64,000 nucleotides of DNA, taken from assembly GCA_035610365.1 (NCBI GenBank), contig CM069432.1, positions 280,091,482-280,155,481 on the forward strand, in the 5' to 3' direction. This DNA is from Aquatica leii. Lineage: Eukaryota; Arthropoda; Insecta; Coleoptera; Lampyridae. Under the pieces are notes generated by a model that did not search any database, had not been told where the DNA came from, and saw nothing but the letters and a program-made list of their open reading frames with translations. Each line of letters begins with the position of its first letter. The stretch's first letter is position 1. A program made the translations under genes and the position numbers. Shown in pieces: positions 46,672 through 58,041 of this stretch.

Positions 46672-47977
46672 TTATGTTTCTTCTATGTTTATACATTTGT
46701 TAGGTATATCTTTATGTCCCCAAGCTAATGTACTAACTGAATTATTATATAAAAACCTTTTATGGTCAATAAACGATAATGCAACCTTATTTTTTAGTTC
46801 TATATATATAGTATGTAAATACGATCTAAAGCCACTAAATTTTCTGTAAATCTTTTCTCCATGTATTAAAGTAGCTTTTCTGTATTCATCTATTGTCAAA
46901 TTTTTTGAAGCGTGATAAGGAACACCCTTTGCTTTAGGAGTTAATTCGCCCTCACAATTTACAATATAAGCTTTAGAACCGGTTCCCAAAAATTCCCATA
47001 ATATTCTACCTCCATATTCGTCCTTCATTCTTCCTACCACAGAACTCGTTATTGGAATTTGATGTGTATTATTTAACTTAAAATTTGATGTGTCAAATTT
47101 ATCTAAATCCTGTTTCATATCACTATAAAAATTATTGGTTTAAACTTCTAAAATGAAAGAATCGGTATCTGTATATAAAAGACAAACCCTATCACCGTAT
47201 TTAACCTTTAGATGATTATAATAAAAATTATACATGATTAATTTAGATATTTCTAAAACGCAAATACCTACATAAATGGGTTTATTATATTCAATGTTTA
47301 ACCTATCCATCTGTATAGCAACTAAAGTCTGATTTTTTAGGTTTGAAAATACTAGACAATTTTTAAAATTTGGTTTTGATACAAGCGTTTCTACACCGAC
47401 TTTCTTACCAATGTTTTTCCAATGTGTCAATAACCGAACATCTACTCGTTTATCAACATTTTCCATTGTCTTGCCAAAAACAGAGTTATTCATTAATTTA
47501 AAAAAGTCTTTTATAAATTTGTTTTTAGATTTATTTCGCATCTGAGTGTTAAGATCAATATTTGGTTTTAACCAAGCAGATTGTTTAAATTTTAGTATTC
47601 TATAAATTTTTGTTAATATCAAACCATTAGCAATTGCTTGTTGTAAATTGCGAATGTGTATTACATATTTTTCCTTATTCCTCAAATTTGGAATTAATTT
47701 TTTTATTTTAGTTTTAGAGTTTGGGGGAATAATAGACTACACAAAAAGGCAAGTCATTGTGTAAATCATGTAATATTTGTGGATACCCTATATCAACTTC
47801 TAAAATATATCCAATTTCAGAATTAACATAATTTTTATTTAAACTAAAGCTTTCAACATCTTCTACCGACAACCATTCAAAGTTTTTGATAGGCATAACC
47901 TCCGACATACTCCCCCAAATTTTTATTTTCAATTCAAAGTTATTTCTGTTACCATCTGTAGATCTTCTGCTACACAA
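46672..47977 (-). pseudogene. Polinton/Maverick-type protein-primed DNA polymerase B, C-terminal part, broken
   Basis: On the minus strand 47977-47714 has IGYILEVDIGYPQILHDLHN, a conserved block of family B organellar/viral-type polymerases. After a frameshift, 47685-47140 has LKFKQSAWLKPNIDLNTQMR, FFKLMNNSVFGKTMENV and the catalytic YTDTDSF. A single in-frame TAA at 47140-47142 precedes the tail at 47118-46672 (TLAWGH-type ending). The family replicates large virus-like Polinton elements. The exonuclease half, capsid and integrase genes are not present, so this is a fragment; a related adintovirus-like origin cannot be excluded. Confidence 0.8.
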
Positions 47978-48168
47978 TGAGCCAACGCGTAATCTTCGGA
48001 CACTGTAAATAAATCTTGTTCTATTTCTCTTAAATTGATCGTTTCTGAAACCTCTTCTATTTGCTGAGTGACACCAATTTCCTTGTTTTTAGACACACAA
48101 ATAGTTTCGCTGGAAATGTTTATGAGACATATGCGCTCTGTCGCTTTCGATACCGCCTTTGCTATCAA
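47929..48168 (-). pseudogene. Macro-domain start fused to an unassigned segment
   Basis: This minus-strand frame reads ICLINISSETICVSKNKEIG in its first half, and then REIEQDLFTVSEDYALAHC and VAEDLQM at about 48033-47949. The second part matches the first strand of OARD1-like macro domains (DLF-x5-7-ALAHCVAED) and the gypsy macro start at 12521. The domain then stops abruptly and sequence passes, in another frame, into the polymerase B relic. The first half is reminiscent of LTR-element regions near protease, but that is a guess. Confidence 0.55.
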
Positions 48169-48290
48169 TGAATAGATGATCTGACAGGTTCCAACACTAA
48201 ATCCGTATCATGGTCTTCCATGTGGTTCCTGGAGTTTTGTACATTCCATTTAGTTATACACTGAAGTTGGCTACGAGGCGAAATCTCAAT

Positions 48291-48689
48291 TCATTTATTA
48301 AGTTGAACCAAACAGTGACTTGCTCGCCAGTCGTCATCGTCTTGTTCTACCATCGTTGTTCTGGTTTCTATAGTTGATCGAATCATCTTTTCTATTAAGG
48401 TCTTTTTTGGTTTGATTTGATCCTTTGTTCTAATATCTACGTTTACCGTTCCGTTTTTTTTTACTGTCAACCCTATGTCTTTTCTTATTTTTGACCTGTG
48501 TTCGTTTTCATACACGTTTTTTTCTTTTCTTATTGCATTGATATTTTTATCCTTAAGCTCTTCCTTTTCTTGTAGTTTGCATTTACACCCTGCTAAATTT
48601 TCTCCGGACTTTTGCATCCATTTCTTCAACTTATCTAGAGATTCTTGTACCTGTCTCATTGTATCCTTGTTCGATTCCATTCTTTGCAA
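48291..48689 (-). CDS. Hypothetical coiled-coil ORF, possible gag-like remnant
   Basis: A 132-codon frame with a Lys/Glu-rich coiled-coil N-terminal half (KDTMRQVQESLDKLKKWMQK) and a basic middle (DQIKPKKTLIEKMIRSTIET). No family is recognised. It lies upstream of and on the same strand as the macro and polymerase fragments, so it may belong to the element that delivered the macro fragment. Confidence 0.35.
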   Translation of the reverse strand: MQRMESNKDTMRQVQESLDKLKKWMQKSGENLAGCKCKLQEKEELKDKNINAIRKEKNVYENEHRSKIRKDIGLTVKKNGTVNVDIRTKDQIKPKKTLIEKMIRSTIETRTTMVEQDDDDWRASHCLVQLNK

Positions 48690-49379
48690 AATGTCCCGAC
48701 TGGTTACACTTACATAGTGCCGTGGTTCTTGCTACTTGAGGAAAGATGTGCGTTGATGTATGCATCTTGTAACCTTCACTTAATTTTATTCCCCTTCAAT
48801 CTTAAAATTTAATTCTTATTAACTCATTTATTTCTTTTTTTTAATTTCTGAATACGTCTTTTCAACTTTCGCGCCGTCACGGCTTTCCACTTTCCCACCT
48901 ATCCTTAAGTCTCCTTATCCCGTACCTGTTCTCTTCTGCTTATCATCCCTGCGATACATTTCCATGTTGGTTTGCATTTTTGCTTCCCGCGTTACTCAAA
49001 AGTATCGTATTACAGCACCCAAGCTTACGCTGCCAAAGCCTAATAAATTTTCAAGCAAATATTGCGATCACTCAAATATCCTATTACCCTTTGGCATTTT
49101 ACTTCAAAACGCATTTTTAGCTAAATTAAAACTAAAACAGTTTTTTCTTAAAATCTAACTAAAGTTGTTATTACACCCGTAAATGTTGTAAACGACACCC
49201 TATAAAAGAACAGTGTAGGCGACAAACCAGTGTAGTCGTGAATTTTAATTAGAAATAATATTTTTAGCAAATACATTCAAAGCTATTTTGAATTACGCGA
49301 ATGCGATGTAAAATAGATTTACAACGTTTCAATCTTATTAATATTTGTTCATTTCAGGTACACTATAGTGACCTCGCTG
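48690..49379. other. Unassigned sequence
   Basis: No supported feature. Confidence 0.3.
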
Positions 49380-50024
49380 GGTCTTTTGTTGCGGTTCTGC
49401 AATATTACATACAATGTCTTCTTTAAAATAATACATCGTTTTTAATGGGCCTTTTCCATGCAATCTCTGCAGGAACCGTACACCGAATTTCTGCTCCTTG
49501 TGTCCTTTTACTCACCAGGGTAAACACTTCTCCTCATATTTGAAAATTACATGTGTGCGAACCGCTCAGATCTATTTCTTTAATATCGGTAACATCTAAA
49601 TTCTCATAATTGTAAGTGACGGTTACATCGGAGTCTGAACTTTCGGCGATAGGTTCAGGTGTTTTCTTCTTTTTGTCTTTGGAAGCGATTTGTTTTTCAA
49701 TTCATGCTCGTAGTATTGCCGATACTTCCTCCTTGATACAACTGCTGGAAATATTTTGCGTTTTCGTCTCGGTGTTTTCGTCTCAGCATTAGGGTCCGGA
49801 AATATCAAACATTTCTTAAATGGTATTGGAATTTGGAAACCATCTTTTTCCTTGCTCTCATAATAATTCCTATTTACCGTGTCAGGGTTTCTCCACTCTG
49901 AGCTTGTGGAGGGTTCTTGTTGATCTGGCGAAGCTTTCCTTAAATTAATATTTTCTTCAGTTTCTGATGGAAGTCTTGAAGTATTCATCATAATATCTTC
50001 TTCTGGAAGCACAAGAGGTGCCAT
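49380..50024 (-). pseudogene. DNA-transposon C-terminal tail (pogo-like), fragment
   Basis: The minus-strand frame 50024-49623 has a serine/acidic linker, then DGFQIPIPFKKCLIFPDPNA and TPRRKRKIFPAVVSRRKYRQ. It continues, with a stop, to GEVFTLVSKRTQGAEIRCTV and IAWKRPIKNDVLF (about 49490-49420). Tails of this kind follow the DDE core in insect pogo/Tigger-like transposases. The DDE core itself is missing. Confidence 0.45.
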
Positions 50025-50690
50025 GAACTGCCGTGTTATGAACTTATGAACAAATTATAAAGTTTTGTGCGTGGATTAGGTTTAATAAAAAAAACATTAA
50101 AAAAAAGCATGTGTTCTCTAAAATTGCAGAAAAAGTGTCACTAAAGTTAGAGGAAATTTGGAACAAAGCATCTATTCCTATAATTTCTCACAACAGAATA
50201 TTACAGCTTTTGAATTCGTATCACAACAAATATATGAAACTTAAGAAACCGTTTATTAAAGATAGACAAAATAGTGAAACCTATAAAGCTAAAATCCTGA
50301 ATTTTAAAGAGGAAGGTAAAGTTACACTTTTTGATATAGCATCGTGAAACTGCAAAGTATTTGCAACTTGTACCTGTGAGAAATCTAAAAAAGTGTCTGT
50401 TGATGAGCAAGAATTTCTATTAGATCAAAGAGGGGCAAGAAAAATAGTAATAAGTGCAGTTGATGTAAAGAAAACGAAAGAACTAACGCAAAGAGAGGAA
50501 AGGCAAAACATGGAAGCTACTAGAATTAGTAACTACCGTAACCTTGCAAGTATTAAAGAAGTATCCTACACTGTCACTGCAAAAGATTTACCTTCGAGTT
50601 CAGAGTCTAACATCTCTTCTGATAGTGAGTTTGAGTTGCCGGAAATACCACATTCTACGCCTTCCTCAGGCTGCAGGAATGTTGAAAGGC

Positions 50691-52015
50691 TGTTACGTGC
50701 GAAATTTTTGCAACGGAGTACCCTGTATGTCGACTTAAAAATTAGTTTCTGGTTTTGACGCCCTCTGCCGACCTTGTTGGTTACTGAGAGGCCATTTGAA
50801 GCTGTCAACTACGTGAGCCGGTCGGTGTCGAAAATCTTGACCTAATTCCTAAGATTTTAAGGGCATCCCTTGTGATGAATACGAATTTATAAGTCAATTT
50901 ATTATAATTTGTTCGACACAGGGTAAGATATTATGTCTCCAGTTTATTAAGATTCCTTCGTAATTTCTGTATTAATTTGATAGCCGGTTTCGCCACGTTT
51001 CAATCACCTGTTCGCTTCAACAAAGAACAATGATGCATAAGTAGGATTAATAAATACCGCTACCGAACGTATAAGCTTTTGGGAGGGCATACTACCCATG
51101 CGAAAACGAGGTCTCGACGAGCAATGCGTCGGAGATGTTAATTCTTGTACACCAGTCGATTGCGTTACCAACCACCTGGTCGTAATTACAACCAACAGCA
51201 TTCGATACAACGGGTTCTTATATCGCATTTAATGAATTATTATTAATGATTTTGTAGTTTCCTTTTTCGTGAGTTATTGTGTGACACGATTTGCTATTCA
51301 ATAATTATTCTAGGCTGCTACCGGTGGGAAAACGTTTTCTTCACGCAAGTAAGCACTGGATTCTGGGTAAGTCAGTTTGATTATATTTTTTTCGCTGTCA
51401 TAAAAGTCACTCACGGAACTTTGATTACTGTCGGTGTCTGTAATTACGTTTATTGTTTACATACCAATAAGGTAATTTCAAGTATCATTTAGAGTGTATC
51501 TTAGCTGTGGACAGAAAATATTTATTACGAAATTTACTTCGCTATCTCGATGTAATTTAACTATATGCTTTGTGTGTTGCCGATATGTCTGGCATTTATG
51601 AATCGAGAAATTAAAGTATACTCCGGTTAATCTTTTACGTTGCTAAATTAAAGTTTTTATACCTGTTAATTATACCTGTTAATATTTCGAGCATTTATGA
51701 GTTGAGAAATTACATATATTCCTGTTAATCTTCTACGTTAATACATTAAAGTTGTTATACTTGTTAATCTTTCTTTTATGGTAACATACCTTTCTCTTTT
51801 AATTGTCGGTACCTGTTAACAAATTTTGGCTATCCGAACACCAAAGTTACAAGGATTACGAACCTCAAAATTAGCTACAAGTTTGGACCGTCTGTCGTGA
51901 TCGAGGCAGAAGTGTTAATTAGGATTGATCTGGCGCCCTTAAGTATAATATCCTTGAACCTCCCCTATCTCCGACTGTGTGAGTGCAAGGTTCGTAAGAC
52001 CTAAAGCTTGTAACA
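50691..52015 (+). mobile_element. Solo LTR of 1.3 kb (family S, shorter subtype, copy 4)
   Basis: Begins TGTTACGTGC and ends GCTTGTAACA, with exact 4-bp duplications AGGC at 50687-50690 and 52016-52019. Removing it restores a continuous frame in the host gene (NVER to QPQMRIQ). It shares GATCTGGCGCCC (about 51927) and CTCCCCTATCTCCGAC with copy 3. Confidence 0.9.
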
Positions 52016-53346
52016 AGGCAACCGCAAATGCGAATTCAGCTCACCACTTTTGCAAAAACATGCGATGGCATATCTGATAGATCTGCAGCTGCTCTTGCAT
52101 CAGCCGTTGTAAATGATATTGGAGTGGTAACACCAGAGGATTCTTCTAAAATTGTCGATAGAAATAAAGTTAGGAGGGAAAGACAAAAAACTCGTTCCAC
52201 TCTCCGACTGCAAGAACTGAATGTGAATATGATTAAGGTACATGGTATCTACTTTGACGGGCGCAAGGATAAAACCCTAACACAAGTAAAGAAAGATAAC
52301 AAATTTTATCGCCAAACCATTATAGAAAAACATATAACATTGGTGCAAGAACCTGAATGTAAATATATTGGTAATGTTTCTCCAACCTCCGATACATCAC
52401 AAAGTGTATCGTTTAAATGTAAAAAAAATTCGATTGATGTTACAAATTTAGAAGGGATTGGTTGTGATGAGACCGTCGCGTCGTAACCACGGATGTAATA
52501 CGACTTTTGGAAGAACACTGTCAAAAATCACTTCAATGGTTTGTGTTTATGTTACACGCAAATGAGCTTCCACTTCGTCACCTTTTTTATCATGTAGACG
52601 GAGATACTACTGGGCCTCGTGGATTTGCTGGTCCCATTGGAAAGCAGCTGGAGAAGTGTGACAAACTGCCAGTAGTTCAACTTAAGCCGATTGAAAGTAA
52701 TTTAGGCAAAGTTCCCGAAAACATCGTAAAGGATTTTAGTACAGACCACAATTATTTGTTTGAAATATCCCAAGTAATTACTAGTGGACATTGTAATACA
52801 TACCTTTCAAATCGAATTCCAGGAACAGTGGCTCATTCACGGTGGGTCACAACTGCAAACCGCATTCTTAGACTTTATATTTCAAGTGAAAATCCGTCTT
52901 CAAGCTTAATGAAACTGACAGAATTTATTATGACTGTTTACGCTCCGATGTGGTTTTCTATAAAATCACAGCCAACATGTAATTACGGTGCAAAACACCT
53001 TTTGAAGTCCATAAGGTTGTCTCGGTAGTTAGAAAAAGGCCTAAGAGATATTCTTGATCCTGTGATACAACGAAATGTCTTCTTTGGTCACCATGAAAAC
53101 ATTATTCTCAGTATGATATCTGATGAAAGGAAACATATACGAGAAGTTGGTCTTCGTCGTATTTTAAAGGCCAGAAGCGTTTTGCCAGGAAACCCCAAAA
53201 ATGCTACGGTCTTTAAACTTTCTGCTTTATGTTTTGAAGCAAACGAATACTTTGAGTTAATTGACTGGCAAAAATGTGAGATAACAGAACCTCCAATTTT
53301 ATCTCAAATTTCCACACAAGATCTGAAGGAATTTATTAATAACTCT

Positions 53347-55192
53347 TGTTACGTCCTGAGCAAATTTTCATAAATCCGGTACTGTTTGATTCATTTAAGT
53401 TATACGTGTGGGAATTTGCTGTTGTTGCTAATCTCACGCTTTATTTCGTTACATTTTAAAGTTGATAATTTGTAATTTATGATTAATTAAGAGCGTATTA
53501 TCTTCGCTTAATACGTGGTTAAATTCTGCTTTTCTGCAAGTCCTTATCAAGATCCTTGTTTAGACTATCAGTTACTCGAGCGTTCTCACGAGTTTGCTGA
53601 CGAATTTATTTTGTTATCTTTTGAGGTCATTATGACCTTAGGTACTTCGTTTCCTTCTTTAATCAGTTCCTGACAAACTCTTGTTAAGATCACTTCAAAA
53701 ATTTACTGTATCTTGGAAGTACTAACGTTTACTTAAACACTGTGATTTTACCGGATATTACGTTGAAACCTTCCTAACTTTTAGTATATCTACGGAACCT
53801 GTTTCTTTCCTAAAATTACTAAAAATCGTATATTTACGGCTATAAGTTACTTTAAATTTTAAAAGTGCACTTAGTTTTCTTTACGCTGGATTATTATATC
53901 CAGGTAAAGTACTTAGTTTTTGCTGTATTTAGTTAATCTGACTTCGCTTTTCTCCCTTCTTCTTTATAGCGGTTTTTCAACCGACGAAATTGTTCTAATT
54001 CATTCCTCCAACGGATTGTTTCTTCCACGTATGAGAGTTCCTTCAACTACCAAAATACTCTGTTCACCAGTAAACTCTACTAACGCTACGCTGAGAAGTC
54101 AACTTCGATTGCAGCAACTGACTAAGTGAAAAACCAACCGTTAACCTTCGTTTTATTGTGAATTAATTCATATTTGTGCAAATCTCAAAGATTTGATTTT
54201 CTACATTGAATTTTTAATCAAAATCCTACTTGCTTAATCAACTTTAGAAATTCAAGAATTTTTCCTTATACTTTAAAATTTTACAATTTTTTTTTGCTAT
54301 TTAAAATTCACTTTTGTTATTTAAATTTTGGCTTAATTTACTTAATTTAATTTCTCTTTGTTTCTATAAGAATTTGTTATCTGATTTACCTTGAAATTTG
54401 TTGACTTATAACGTAATTGTAACTGACCTATTAACCTACATAAATTTGGTTGCGCATCCCCTGATCTACGAGATATTAAACTTGAATCTAACTCTAATCC
54501 TCGGCTGTTATTTGCCGACGGCCAATTGTTTGTTTTAAATATTTTATTTAAGGAAACTTTGGCTGGAAATACCGTGCACGGAGTTTCATCAGCGAAGTAA
54601 TAAAGGTAAGATTTTTTTTGTATTTCAAATTTGTAATTACTGTCTTGTCGAATAACGATCGCTGCCCCAAATTAAAATTTTCTTTGTTTTGCAAACCTAA
54701 CGTAATTAAATTAGTTTTACTACTTTTGTTTTAACACAAGGTAATTTAGATTCTGTATTTTTGTAATATTGGAAATCCATTATCCATTGTTTTACTCAAC
54801 TTCACGCATATTTTGTTTGCATAATTCAAAATTGAATATTTTAGTGATTATTTTGTAAATTTCCATTTATTCTAAATTCAATATATTTACATCAAATTTA
54901 CTGATTGCTATTTATTGCTTAACCTTCCCCGTTTTTTTTAGCAACTCTTCGCTACTACTAGAGCCCTGTTAAACTTTTACAATTTACTTAACAGGACCGT
55001 AACTAAACAAATTGTGTGGCGCCCATTTGTAACAATTTCTAATCACTATTTGACTAATTTTATTTACCACGACATCTTTGATTTAAATATTCCCCTCACA
55101 ATTTCTAACCCACCCCATTTTGCCTACAAGAACCGAGCTACTGCGGCCATAGCTCCATTTAAATTTAGTTACCCATAATTCTTATTGTAACA
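53347..55192 (+). mobile_element. Solo LTR of 1.85 kb (family S, copy 5)
   Basis: Begins TGTTACGTCC and ends TTATTGTAACA, with exact 4-bp duplications CTCT at 53343-53346 and 55193-55196. The host frame resumes after it (EFINNS, then LNHHIEL). It contains TGGCGCCC at about 55018 and CTAACCCACCCCATTTTGCC about 90 bases later, as in copies 1 and 2. Confidence 0.88.
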
Positions 55193-55388
55193 CTCTGAAT
55201 CATCACATAGAATTAATTTTAAAAAATACCCCTGTCATACGCAGTGCGTTGATCGATGTGTCAAGCTCATCACCGAAGCTTCCGCAGCGGTTTGTGGCAC
55301 AGATTCTAGGGATGGATTTATAAGAGTGCGAGGTGATTCAAGAAAAAACATGCCGTGTTTTAATACAAAATCAGAGTTTTTTTATTAA

Positions 55389-55618
55389 AAAAGAATGTAC
55401 CTTACCATTTTTTTTATATAACTCGTTTATTTGTTTAAAATGTTTACAGTTGTTTGCTGTTTTAGAATCCTATTTTTGTTCAGTATTGTAATGTGTCAAG
55501 ATTATAACAAAAATACTATAAGAACAATATATTTGTAACAATTAAAAAATTATGTTTAATTACGTTTTTTTTAATTAATTGGGGGGGGGCAAGGGTTTTG
55601 TCATGTAGCTTGCGAAGT
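55389..55618. other. AT-rich spacer
   Basis: No feature is seen apart from T and A runs and a G-run at about 55581-55590. Confidence 0.3.
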
Positions 55619-55626
55619 GTTTTTAT

Positions 55627-58033
55627 CAGCGCCGTGCCCAGATTTTTGTTTCGGAGGGGGTTTCAATAAAACAGACCTGCTAATTCAAATTTAATTAATT
55701 ACCATTACATTGAGTCGGAAAAAGCCCGCCACTGAAAAAACTGTACTAACATATTCGTTCTTAAACCTAAAAACCTCAAATTTCCAGTTCAGTAAATTCA
55801 CAATACAAAATCAAGCCTTCTAGACTTTTTATGAGCAAATTCGGTTATAACATCATCAGTTGGGATGATGACATCTCTGTGAATTGCCATTACGGCCGAC
55901 CCGGTTAGCCTCTCTTGTCCACAAGAATTCCGTAGGTAGGTTTTTAGGCGCCTAAGTGTGGAAAATGACCTTTCCGGGGTGCACGTGGTTACTGGTAGAG
56001 TCGACAAGATGTTCAACAACATATAAATGTTGGGATACAATTATCTTCAGCTTCAATGGCGCAAGAAGGCCGGTCCGAAGGGCTTTTGCCCTGCCACAAC
56101 AATTTCCATAGTTGAAATTCGCCTTGTGCCTCGTCTAGTTCCACCAGGTCTTCGTACATCACTAGGTCCTCTCTTGGGAATGGCGTTTCCTTCTCGGAAC
56201 AGTCTGTTGGTATAAGAGTGTACATAGCAGCAATCATTTTCTTGTGGTCAGTAAATCTTGTTTTGAGCTGGGAAGTTAAGTCTTCTGATAGGGGTATTGG
56301 AATAGTTATGCGGTAATACTGTTCGGGGTTACTAGTATTTAGATTATCGCGATGCTTTTGTACTGATGTCAACCGTGGAAGCTTGATCTCTTCATTGACA
56401 TCGGCCAATAAATCCTTTGCTTCTGTAAATGAATTTGAAAATTCTTTTTCAATATTGGATCGAATATCTTGAAAGTGCGATATTACGTTCTCAATATGGT
56501 CGACAGCTGTTATTAAGTCACACAGAGATGACTGTAGGACTTTGCATACTGTTAATGTTGCTGCAAATACCTTCGACAAAAACAGAGTGATACCACGAAT
56601 TCGCTGGCAAGAGCAGATCTCAGAAAAGAAAAAGCTTTGGTTGAGGTCTCCATATCCAGGTCTGTGCTGAATTGTTCTAAAGTCTCAACAATAGATTTAA
56701 AAATTTGTTTAAATTTTAACAAGCCGTTGTGATTTTCCACCCACCGCGTTTGGTTCTATTGCGTGCCTGAAGGAAACTTGTTCGCTTTGGAGATGCTCTC
56801 AAAAAATTTCCGATTGGTTTCACAGTTCCTATACAATTTCTTATAGAAGGTACATTACATGAATGACAAAGGGCCAAGTTTAAAGAATGAGAGCTGCAAT
56901 GGACAAACAGAGCTCGAGGAAATGATTTCCGTATTATTGCTTGAACGCCATTAAAAGCACTTTTCATCACAGCTGCACCATCGTACCCCTGTCCCACCAT
57001 ATTGTTGCAGTCAATGTCATGGTTTTTCAGGGAAGCTATGATCGTGTCAGTCAATGGTTGTGCAGTTGTATTATCGACCTTTACAAATCTGAGAAAATCT
57101 TCTTTCACCACATAACAAGTTTCGACCTTTTTTGTGTATCTAACACATAGTGAAAGTTGTTTGTGTCCCGAAATATCAGAAGTTTCGTCTACTAAAACGG
57201 AGAACACCTTCGCTTTATTTAAACATTTTACAATTTTCTTCTGAATTATTTCCCCGCAAATTATACGGAACTGTCACAAGAGATTTGGAAGCCTGATTAC
57301 CTCCTTTTCCTACGGTGTGATGTGAAAAAATTACACAATATTTGCACAGTGGGGCGTCATTTTTCGTATAAACGAGCCACGGGTACCTATCAAGCCACTG
57401 CCTTTGAAATCGAAGGTTTTTCTTCCCACTTACGCTTACTGGAAATTTGAAATCTTTCTCTGGCGTCCACGGAGTACTCAGCAAACTTAAATTTTAAGTC
57501 ATCATCTAATTGGTTAACTACATAGTTTCCCAAATCAAAGTGGTGAATTAGTAAGTAACTTTCTTTAGGTCTTACTTCGCTGATCTCAATACACGTAGAA
57601 AAAGAAGACGATGTGCTTGCCTCAGAGACAATAGGTCTAGCAGATGTAGATGAGTCACTTGCAGTGTTCGTCTTTTGAGCCTTTGTAAAATAGGTAAATA
57701 GTGACGCTTGCAATGTAGTACGTTTAGACATCTTGATTTTTTTTCTATATTGTATCACGTGTATTGCACTGCACAGAGACATAGGTCTTCACTCGTCGAG
57801 CACAAAAAGACGAATGACGGCACGCGAAGACAGATAGATAATAGGCAACAGCGATAGGGACGGCGAGTTGAGTGGGAATTCGTTGTTGACATGTTCGTGG
57901 TGAAAATACTGAAAAGATTAACATCTTTGGAATGTTTCCACCTAAAAGTCGATTTTATCTAGTGTTAATCCATTTTATTTCGGGGGGGGGGGGGATCCGG
58001 ACCCCCCGGACCCCTCCCCTGGGCACGGCGTTG
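55627..58033 (-). mobile_element. hAT DNA transposon with TIRs and 8-bp target duplication
   Basis: The left end CAGCGCCGTGCCCAG and the right end CTGGGCACGGCGTTG are inverted repeats with one mismatch. They are flanked by exact 8-bp duplications GTTTTTAT at 55619-55626 and 58034-58041, the hallmark of hAT insertion. The length is 2,407 bp. A poly-G run next to the right TIR (57982-57995) reads as C-rich on the transposase strand. Confidence 0.92.
55798..57782 (-). pseudogene. hAT transposase (ZMYM/TTF-finger type), broken
   Basis: The N-terminal part (57782-57390) has a serine-rich leader. A TTF-type zinc finger region follows at 57484-57215: FQRQWLDRYPWLVYTKNDAP with LCKYC. The catalytic core (57207-56716) has FSVLVDETSDISGHKQLSLC and GQGYDGAAVM, and then FVHCSSHSLNLAL. 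Further segments lie at 56740-56552 and 56579-56013. The dimerisation end at 56040-55798 has LSTLPVTTCTPERSFSTLRR, the usual hAT C-terminal signature. At least four frameshifts break it. Confidence 0.9.
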
Positions 58034-58041
58034 GTTTTTAT

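Larger units (their letters stand above)
50111..55388 (+). pseudogene. Unassigned transposon-like protein, split by two solo LTRs
   Basis: The coding pieces 50111-50690, 52016-53346 and 55193-55388 join in frame once two LTR insertions are removed. Notable blocks: LEEIWNKASIPIISHNRIL; CKVFATCTCEKSKKVSVDEQ (Cys cluster); FAKTCDGISDRSAAALASAV; GIYFDGRKDKT; EGIGCDET; LHANELPLRHLFYHVDGDTT; HSRWVTTANRILRLYISS; VYAPMWFSIKS; KHIREVGLRRILKAR; and HTQCVDRCVKLITEASAAVC. The conserved Asp-rich blocks suggest an RNase H-fold DDE-like enzyme, but this is inference. Families with these blocks recur as multicopy unnamed genes in animal genomes, which suggests a transposon. Lesions are a stop at 50345, a frame change near 52470, a TAG near 53026 and a slip in an A-run near 55215. 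There is no ATG at the left end; TTGCAG at 50124-50129 may be a splice acceptor. Confidence 0.6.

Noticed and set aside
46672-50024. A complete Polinton/Maverick element
   Set aside because: Only the C-terminal half of the polymerase is seen; no capsid, ATPase, protease, retroviral-type integrase or long TIRs are recognisable nearby.
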